Source: Amphibalanus amphitrite (lineage: Eukaryota; Arthropoda; Thecostraca; Balanomorpha; Balanidae). From it: DNA of 64,000 nucleotides. Of this stretch, positions 55,884-64,000 are shown in pieces. The position numbers and the translations under genes were made by a program. The stretch's first letter is position 1. The number at the start of each line of letters is the position of its first letter. The notes below the pieces were generated by a model. It was not told the DNA's origin and did no database searches. It saw only the letters and a list, made by a program, of their open reading frames with translations. The stretch is taken from contig NW_024881826.1 of the NCBI RefSeq assembly GCF_019059575.1, positions 248,001 to 312,000 of the forward strand, read 5' to 3'.

Positions 55884-57674
55884 GTACAGGGACCCGCAGT
55901 TGCTTCTGTACACACTAGTATTTCAGCGTATTCTTGGCCTGTGACACCGTTGGAGGCGAATTGGGAAATGATTGTGTGCTTATTAAAACCACCATCTGAA
56001 GGGCTTTAAACTGATGTGCTGCTCTCCTAATTCAGTGAACTTTTTATGGCTATATCAGCAAAACATTGTTTTCAGCGCTTTTTCCTGCCCCATTCCTTCT
56101 GAAACCTGGAACCGCTTATTCCATTTACTCCTGCCATCTGACGATGGTCGTGCTGACTACTAGTTCCGGCGCTAGTTACTGCTCCAGTTTTGCACCCGGC
56201 ACAAACTCAGGCGGCACCGGGCCGTGGCTCGACCATGGGGAGGGTCGGACCGAGCCGACTGCCTGGGGCGCGGTTAGATCGGACGCCCTGCTGGGGAAGG
56301 GGACGAGAGTGAGGGGGAGTGGAGGAGGTGGTCACGTGGTCCGTCCAAGCTCGCAGACGACCTGACGTGTCCTGCGCCCAGCCATGTTCCGTGATCCAAA
56401 ATGGCACGAGAGCTGTGGAATGTCTGGAGGAGACGCTTCGAAAGCGAACTTCAGCAGCACTAATTTACCATATTCTGTGGAGATAAATTAATATTATCTT
56501 AATGCAGAAAAAATTGTATGCCCAAGCTGTATAAGCTGTATCTTTTTAAAAGTTGTATATATAATTATTTTAGGGACTTATAGGTTTCGTATACACAGTG
56601 AATTGTGTTACAATAAGCCGTTTCGCTGTTATGGTTACTAACTGAAGAGTTATCCTTTTTTTTCTCACAGGGAATGACAATACAATAACAATATAACAAT
56701 ACGAATAAAACCAGACGTTTCGCACAAAAAAGTGCCTCCGTCAGTGGCAAGAAATGAGTTATTAGGCATACATGTTTTTTTTTCGATAACATCGATGAAG
56801 TAGTTATCTTTATTTTTTAAAGATATATTTTCAGCAGTTTTTTAAGCACATCATGGAAGCTTATAAACATTTGTGTATTTTATCGGCAACCCGGCTGGCC
56901 AGACCGAGACGGTGCCGCATTTAGTTCTCATCGATGTTAAACCTATACACTTATTTTTCTCCACTGACGAAGGCACGTTGTTGTCCGAAACGTTTGGTTT
57001 TATTCGCATTGTTTTTTATATTGTCATTGTCCGTGAGAAAAACATACTCATATGGGCTGGTCTCAGTTCATATAGAAATTGTTGCACATTCATCAACACA
57101 GATAAAATGAATATTAGCCCTCACCACACATATAAGTAGAGGTAAGTAAACCGGGCCCGCTGTTTTACACCAATAAATCGCGGCAAAGCGAAGGATTGCG
57201 ACGATTCTTTGGTGCCCTGGAGTTAATCAATTTTACAACTTCCCGGAAAATTAAATAGCCCTTATCATTTTTGCATCTTGTCTGAGAATTTTAAATCCCT
57301 GAACCAAATTACCTTTAACCTGTGATTATTTTTCTCAAGATCATGTCAGGCCAGAATAGCAATTGAAAGTCAGCGCACATCTTCTGTGTGTTTCCATAGT
57401 CGTTTCGTGATTAGCAACGTGACAACATGTGAAATATACTACATATCTAATGTTTGTCTCATTAATTGTTGTGGGTGCCAAGGTCACGTGAAACTCAGGT
57501 TAAGGTCATTTACTTGAAATGATCTCGGTTAACTTCCTTAAATTTACACCTTTTTACTGTGGTTTTTAGGAAGTGTTGGTTTGAAATTTAGCACCCATTT
57601 TAGCATTTGAAAACTAGGCATACTTAAGTATCAGTTATAGTGCCTATGCAATATGTTGCGTAAGTGCTGGTTAA

Positions 57675-58852
57675 CCCGCGCGGGGCTGGGGGGGGTAAAT
57701 TTTACCCCCCCCTCGCGAATTTTTGCGATATCTCAAAAACGGCGGCGCGCAGCGCCGCCAAACTTTCAGTACCTTTTCTTACATCAATTTGACACGTTCC
57801 CTGAAAATTTGAGCGAAATCCGTCGGAAAATTTTTGAGAAATTGACGTTTTAGTGACGTCATGTTTGCCATTTTCGCCTCAAAAACGGCAAAAGTTCAAA
57901 CGCCGCTAACATCTTCATTTTTAAAGGAATCAAGACGTAACAAAAAAGGTTATACGTAATTTTACTTTGTCTATCAAATGGCTATCTCGGTTTTTTGAAA
58001 ATTTTGGATTTTGGCCTAAATTTTTTCAAAAAACTGACTTTTTTGGAAAAATCATTATAAAATCCAAAATTTTGAGTCTATCGAAAAAACCGGAATATAT
58101 GTCAGAGAAGTGGTTTATGTACACCTACATACCAAATTTTAGAAGAATCGGTTCAAAAATGTGGGAGTTATTCAACATTTTATGACGTCACGACACACAA
58201 TTTTTTTTGAAAAATGACTTTTTTGGAAGTTCTAGACCTCCTACGGAAACAAAAATAGCACCATTCGATTCGCCGTGAAAAACTGCATCAGATAGACACC
58301 TTTTTAGGCCTTAACAACCAACTTCAAAATTTGACCTCACTTGACCTGACCTTGACCTGACCTCGACCTAAAATTCATCCAGAGGTGGTCCATATCACTT
58401 ATTGAGTGTGCTTATTGAATTCTATGAGTAAAATGACCCATAAAACATGTGTCGCACATGCCCTTTTCTATATTTTGTTTTTTGGTGACCTGACCTGACC
58501 TGACCTGACCTTGACCTTGACCTCTGAATGATATTGTATGCAACGAATATTGTCTTGGTAGCCTAAGAACACGTTTTGGGCGATCAGTCTCAGTCCATGA
58601 CTCCATTCTTCGGCAACTACGGTGCAAGGCCGATACTGTAGAAACTTGCAATTTGTACCCTTGACCTGACCTTGACCTTGACCTTAAACTTTAAATTAAG
58701 TACATGTTTTTAGTAGTTCGTGATGAGAGCTTTCGATTGGCGTTTGAATTTTCCAAATCGGACCATTAGTTCGGGAGATAACAGGGGGGGTAAAATTTAC
58801 CCCCCCCCCCCCAGCCCCGCGCGTTCGGCTGGAGACCCCAGCCCCGCGCGGG
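57675..58852 (+). mobile_element. TTAA element, CCCGCGCGGGGCTGGG family
   Basis: TTAA at 57671-57674 and 58853-58856; empty site TTAA at 7609-7612 in the near-identical unit 1 copy. Simple left end then GGTAAATTTTACC. Right end GGTAAAATTTACC, C-run, CCAGCCCCGCGCG, spacer TTCGGCTGGAGACC, CCAGCCCCGCGCGGG. Body shares its plan and much sequence with 13758-16127. Clean evidence for TTAA duplication. Confidence 0.92.
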
Positions 58853-59293
58853 TTAACATTCTATATAGCCGGCAGAACGCCTAATGGGTGATCTGGCGTG
58901 ACCCGTCCTACCCCAAATGCTTTGATACATCATCTTTGATCAAAGCAAGTGCAAATTCGGAGTCAGAAGCAAGCCAAGTCCCAGCAAACTTCACTTGTAA
59001 AAATTCTAGCAGGACCCAATTTTCCGTGCTTTTGGGTTATTAACCTGATCTGGGAGGTCGACCAGTGACCTAGGATCTCAGCATTGACGACATAAAAGTA
59101 ATTGGCTTTTTCTCGTCAGCGATGACCAGAACCCTCAAATCATTGGATTTCTCTCGTCACGAGCAGCACGCTCTTTTTTATTTTTCAGCGAAGCTCTGGC
59201 TCTTTTTATCAAGGGCCGAATGGCTGAGGGTTTCTACGCCCCTCCGCTACATGTAAGACGCTGAAAAGAAATGCCTAAATAGGTGAGGGTTAA

Positions 59294-60210
59294 CCCGCGA
59301 GTTGCTGGGGGGGGGGCGTTAAACGCCCCCACTTTTTTCGCCGGGCCATAGCATAAAAACGGCGCGCCGCAGGCGCGCCAAATTTTGGGTACCTGTAGGG
59401 AATTGATTGAAGTTTATCGTGACAAAGTTTCAAAAAAATCGGTCAGAAAATTTTTGAGATATCGAGGTTTTAGTGACGTCATGATTTCTGAGTTTTCGAC
59501 CAAAAACGGCATATGTTCAAAAAATCATATAAAATCACAGAATAGACATACAGACATGCCGTAAACGCCATTAGACTGCCAATACCATGGTCAATCAAAT
59601 GGCTATCTTTGATTATTGATTATCGTTCCGCATTTTCCATAGTCTTGAACTGAATCTTGGCAATTTTTCGTGACTACTTCACGACCATGATACATGAATT
59701 TCTTAAATTGAACTTTTTGAGCCAAACACGTACACATATGATAAAATGAATGTCACCATCGTGTTTTACGCCCCAAATTACCTATAAAACATGTGTCACA
59801 GGCTGCGAATATCAGTTTTGATTTTCGGGGATATGTGCCTACCCGGTTGACCTGACCTTGACCCTGACCTATGCTTGACTGACCCCTACATGGAGCTGAC
59901 ACTCTTGTAGGCCTTATAAGATGGATTGTGCACCGTTTTGACAGAGTTTATGGCGAGAGGCGCCCATTGCGAAGTCCTGAAGTCCATGCTACTGAAAGCC
60001 CGATTTCAGGTGTTTGACCTGACCTTGACCCGACCTGTGACCTCAAAATTCAACTTTAAAGTACTCATCTGAAGCGTCTCGTCGCGCTCTTTCGTTTGCC
60101 GCCTCGTGCGTTTCGCTGCGCCTATTGGTTCTCGAGTTATCGGCTGGGGGCGTTTAACGCCCCCCCCCCCAGCAAACGGTGGGTGGCGAAATACCCCAGC
60201 AACTGCCGGG
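59294..60210 (+). mobile_element. TTAA element, CCCGCGAGTTGCTGGG family
   Basis: TTAA at 59290-59293 and 60211-60214; empty site at 8046-8049. Simple left end then GGCGTTAAACGCC. Right end GGCGTTTAACGCC, C-run, CCAGCAAACGGTG, spacer GGTGGCGAAATACC, CCAGCAACTGCCGGG. Mirrored GC hairpin AACGGCGCGCCGCAGGCGCGCC in two parts follows the left end. The truncated termini at 3289 and 32606 belong to this family. Confidence 0.92.
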
Positions 60211-60681
60211 TTAAATATCGATTGCTCTTTAAGTGCCGAAGCCCGAAACACTTTAATTTACTTCGATAGCAGTTTTTAAGACCAACGAGCTCGAATAATA
60301 TAACTTCTTGAACAATGTAAGCAACACATAAAATGAATCGTGAAAAAAGCGGCTCAAGATAAATTGAACTATGAGACACTTAATAAAAAAACGGCATAGA
60401 TTAGAAACTGCACCTAACTTGCACTGGTTTTTAAACCTTTTCGTTGCAGACTGGTAGATTAAATTTTAGGATTGATTTAAGCTGATGCTCAAATGGAGCT
60501 ATTCATTCGTTCATACATGCGACCATCCAATTCCATTCATAAAAGAAGCCAGTGACAAAATTGTTCATTTTAGATAAGTGTGAAATACAAACTCAATAAA
60601 AGTTTAATGATGCGGCAAATTTGACAGTTTTTATAATGAACAGACAAATAACTCTAACGAATCAAGGTTGCGAGCCCCAAA

Positions 60682-61560
60682 TAGGGGAGAGTGAGGTATA
60701 GATGAGCCAAGGGGCAAGTTTAGCCACCCCATGTTTCTCAGCTCCTATGGCGCTGATTGACTTGAGCTCCCATGTGTGCCGTTCGCTTACGATGCTGTAG
60801 TCTTTCACGTGAGACGGCAACGTTCTCACGCTCAGCACCCGGTAACATGTGGTATCGCCCCTGATAACTAAGACATGTTTTGCCTTTAAAATGAGATGGT
60901 TGTTATCTGCGGTGCATGGTTATTTTCCTTAGCGGGTGTCATTAATCGAAAATGGCCACGGGTGGGGCAAGATGAGCCATTTTCACCTGGGGGAAGATGA
61001 GCCGGATAAGCCATTGTTGTCTCCGCTGTCGAAAACCAAACTGAGCTGCGCTTGTATATGCTGAATAAAAATGGTAGGAAATTGTTTTTCTTTGTTGATT
61101 ACACAAGTTGTAAGTGATTTGCAGATTATCTGAAGGATAGAATGATTTCTTTCGTGATAGAAAACTTGACGAGTTATTGGAAGGCTTAAAACAGTCACTT
61201 TTTGGTGGAGGAAAAAACTTTGCCATAAGTATGTATGTCATGGAGTAAATAAAAGAGCCCACTCTTCGCCGCGCCCGGGAAAAGAAGAGGTTCGCTTTTT
61301 CCTTCCATGCTCAACTTTCCCCACGACGTGTCTCAACTTACCCCCCCCCCCCCGCCCATGGGGTAAGATGAGCAACGTGCAAGATGATTTTTGACGTAGC
61401 CTTTCAGTACAAAAATAAGCGGTATGAAACATTTCTGGCCACCATTACATGCGCAATGACCACTCTGTCCGTCCAACTCGTAAACGCAGAAAAATGATCA
61501 GTAAGTTAGCCTGTAGCTTACGAAAAACAAAAGCGGCTCAACTTACCTCATTCTTCCCTA
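60682..61560. mobile_element. TAGGG...TGAGCC element, unit 2 copy
   Basis: Near-identical to 8517-9395, with the same ends and subterminal GGGGTAAGATGAGC repeats. Confidence 0.6.
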
Positions 61561-62899
61561 CGTTACACAATTGAGGGCATTTTTTTTAGGCAATCACAGT
61601 ATTTGTCAACAATGGTTGTTTGGGGGGCTGGGGAGGGTATTTACTGGCTCTTAAACTGCCCCCCCCCCCCCAAATAAAAGAAAACGAAACCGATCATCCG
61701 CGAAAAGAACTATTGAGCTCGAACCAAGGTGACGAATCGATTTATAGGTATGCAGGATGACTAACGATGCCACTTTTTGACTTCTTGTGTCAAATAAATT
61801 CCATCATCTGGATAGCACGTCAACATGCTATTTGACATTTTACAACAAACGTAGGTAAAACAAACAAACAAACGTACAACAAACCTATACTTTTTGGCGC
61901 GACTAGCCTCATAAACGTTCTGAAACTAAAACCGTTTCTTCGCAATTAACTTGGACCACGTCATCCCAGCTTATGCACGACAAAAATAAAATAATGCTTC
62001 AGGATCACTGGCCTGAATTCGAATGCTTAAAGTTTATTCAAAACCGGTGTGGCTGAGGCACTCTTCGCTACATCTCGTGACGGCCACCATTGTGTTTCAT
62101 TTTTCGGTAAGCTATAAGTTAATAAGGAAAGGATTGGTGAGTGGGTTGAAAATAGCCCCCCTCCACCCCCCCCCCCCCCCCCCCTCCTTCTTCTGGAAAC
62201 ATAAGTAATCGAAAGATCTGGCGATGGTTTATCCACCTCCTCTGCCGCCGCGCTGCGAGGCCTCGATTCGTTCGGTATGTGGCTTCCTGAGCGGTCCTCC
62301 CCGGAGGCAAGGTGAAAGGTCATGGCCTGTATCAGAAATTTATACATTGCTGAATATGTTTTATAGTTATTCCAAGGCCTTGCACACCGTTTTATTATAT
62401 CGGATAAACATTACACTTTCTTGTCAATCAATACATTTAAAGAAAACTTGATCATAATCTTATACTGCGGCAATTGTAGTTCTGCTTACGGTTGCCTCTT
62501 TATGATACGGGCCACCACCACCTCCACTGCGCTGGAGCTCAGGCGTTCTACCCCTCCCCGCTACGGACCGGCCCTCGGGCTAGGTGTGTTAGTACTGAGC
62601 GCAAACCTGTAGTAGTCACGTGACTTTCATTCACGTAGCGGGAACGGAAGCTATAGGCGATACCAAGGACGGGCTCTGGGGAGGCAACCGGCGCGGAAAA
62701 ATAGCACGATTGTAGTTTTGGAAGAATATCTGTTGCGGTAAGAGGAATTATACAAAACATACGTGCTAGGAGCAAACATGTGTTATTGCTCCATACTTTG
62801 CGCTACATTTCCTTTCTCCAATGGCCAGCACTTAGCAAATAATAGCGCAATTCTAAATTGGTAATATATGTGTACAGTAGCAACTGCGGGTCCCTGTAC

Positions 62900-63003
62900 C
62901 TGTGTCCACCGCGAACACTTCCCTTTCACCACAGTTTAACATCGTCGACAGATTCGATGCACACGAACGACCCGGCATGAATCCGTGTTGCCTATTGCCT
63001 ATT
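62900..63003 (-). pseudogene. Reverse transcriptase 5' remnant (unit 2 copy)
   Basis: Same QHGFMPGRS box as 10728-10831, again in line with the YADD part across the inserted element. Confidence 0.7.
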
Positions 63004-63555
63004 GGAAGCCTTGTTCGACTCCTAGGAGGATCTGTCGATCTGTTACTGTCAGCTTCCGGCCGGCTCGTGGTAACCGCGCATGGCCAGCGCCGGCGACCTG
63101 AAGTAAAAACAAAAATGCCCCTCATTTTCGATGTAGGTAGCAGGCTGAAGCAGCTAAATTATGCATTTTCTGAAAGGCAATTGATCGGTAAAGACCATAT
63201 TGATAAAAGAAGAGCGCGACCTACCGGGACGTTTTATATCGGCATTCTAGAATGTTTATAACAGTAAAATTAACTCACAATTTTAAAAGCACCTACAAAC
63301 TTAACATTTGAAGCGTATTTATATATTCCGTTATAAGTCTTTCCATCGTGAAGCCAATGGTCTAAACATTTATTGTTTCATGGTCTAAAGGTTAGACCCC
63401 GAAAATATTGATAAAGCCGTCTAATATACCTACATTTTTCTTACCTACATTAGCTGCTACTTTTCTCCGTACGAAAACGGGTCTACGATGCTTGTCACAG
63501 AACTTTGTATTTGGGCTGATGTGGCGCGGACGCTATACACCATGGACGAAAAATA
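63004..63555. repeat. Composite unit 2, module right of the reverse transcriptase
   Basis: Near-identical to 10832-11383; TTAA at 63301-63304 is intact. Confidence 0.75.
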
Positions 63556-64000
63556 CAGGGTGTCCCAGAAGTCTTTAAGCTTTTTTATATTTGTCGTGTG
63601 ACCTTGCTATGTTACTGATTAAGGCAAATGACGCCTCAAACGAAAGAGAATGAACTGAAGTTTTGTATTTTCATGCCTAGAGCACCACTTAAAGGGACCC
63701 TCCCACCTTCAAAAAAGTTTATGAATTGGCATGAAAGTGATGTCGCTCGGTTCAGAAAGAGCGAAAACGAATATCTACCAAATTTCACCGAAAAACATTC
63801 ACCGGTTTTCAAGATATTAGACTTTTACTTTTGTTTACTTTTTTGGGATCTCCGCTGTTTCTAGCGACTTTATTTTAGAAGTGCGGCGTTTGCGGCAGAT
63901 GTTGCGCGCAAATAGCAATACCACCGCGTGCTACAAAACGTTTTAGTCAAACATTTAAAAATCGTTAGATATCTGCGCTGACGTCACACATTCAGAGGGG
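63556..64000. mobile_element. Mariner/Tc1-like element, left end (continues beyond window)
   Basis: TA then CAGGGTGTCCCAGAAGTCTT, as at 11384. It is followed at the same TTAA (63689-63692) by the AGGGACCCTCCCACCTT element from 63693, so both insertions were already present when units 1 and 2 separated. Confidence 0.8.

Larger units (their letters stand above)
55888..62895. mobile_element. AGGGACCCGCAGTTGCT element, unit 2 copy
   Basis: Same ends and GTAC flanks (55884-55887, 62896-62899) as 5825-10723, enlarged by insertions at 57675-58852 and 59294-60210. The foldback with hammerhead-like boxes is at about 56661-57046. Confidence 0.7.

Overview
This is an intergenic, repeat-dominated window from an animal genome. 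The organism is probably an invertebrate: non-LTR reverse transcriptase fragments of metazoan type, many TTAA- and TA-targeted DNA transposon remnants, a spliced MADF-BESS gene of a kind common in arthropods and other invertebrates, and long (TC)n and (TA)n microsatellites. The species cannot be fixed from this sequence. I see no bacterial operon, tRNA, rRNA or CRISPR array. Most open frames are accidents inside repeats: G/C runs give Gly/Pro-rich frames and (TC)n gives Arg-Glu or Ser-Leu frames.

The window is built from three copies of one composite repeat. Unit 1 runs from about 3289 to 26175, unit 3 from about 32606 to 50400, and unit 2 from about 53463 past the window end. They share the same order of modules but differ in which transposons interrupt them, so one unit often preserves the empty site for an insertion seen in another. 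This gives direct target-site evidence for about ten insertions: 13758-16127, 14489-15672, 39720-42810, 43255-44242, 57675-58852 and 59294-60210 (TTAA or one-base variants), 11384-21210 (TA), 12986-19874 and 40566-42481 (2 bp), 44937-45114, and two non-LTR insertions. Before unit 1 lies a 3.3 kb near-perfect inverted duplication (11-3288) with a 179 bp spacer.

The main players are more than a dozen short (about 0.3-1.4 kb without nested inserts) non-coding elements with TTAA target sites and CCC...GGG ends, as in piggyBac. They follow one architecture. A family-specific terminal repeat is followed by a G-run, a short family-specific palindrome and a C-run. One end carries the terminal repeat once; the other carries a degenerate second copy displaced by 27 bp (13 bp repeat plus 14 bp spacer). 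Bodies are packed with AGGTCA nuclear-receptor half-sites, TGACGTCA octamers and a CCCATTGACTTATAATGGG module. Bodies and ends appear to have been exchanged between families.

Protein-coding remains are few. A 5'-truncated but open non-LTR reverse transcriptase lies at 46847-49129. An older reverse transcriptase is split by a 4.9 kb element (4713-10831, with a second copy in unit 2). A multi-exon MADF-BESS gene lies on the minus strand (50699-51897); its splice sites and phases can be read directly, but the last exon has a frameshift. A hammerhead-ribozyme-like fold is present at 35698-35746. Other oddities are an array of interleaved 14-18 bp palindromes (52849-52982), a run of TTAA elements sharing target sites (11517-20561), and palindromic double E-box tandem repeats (18690-19070).
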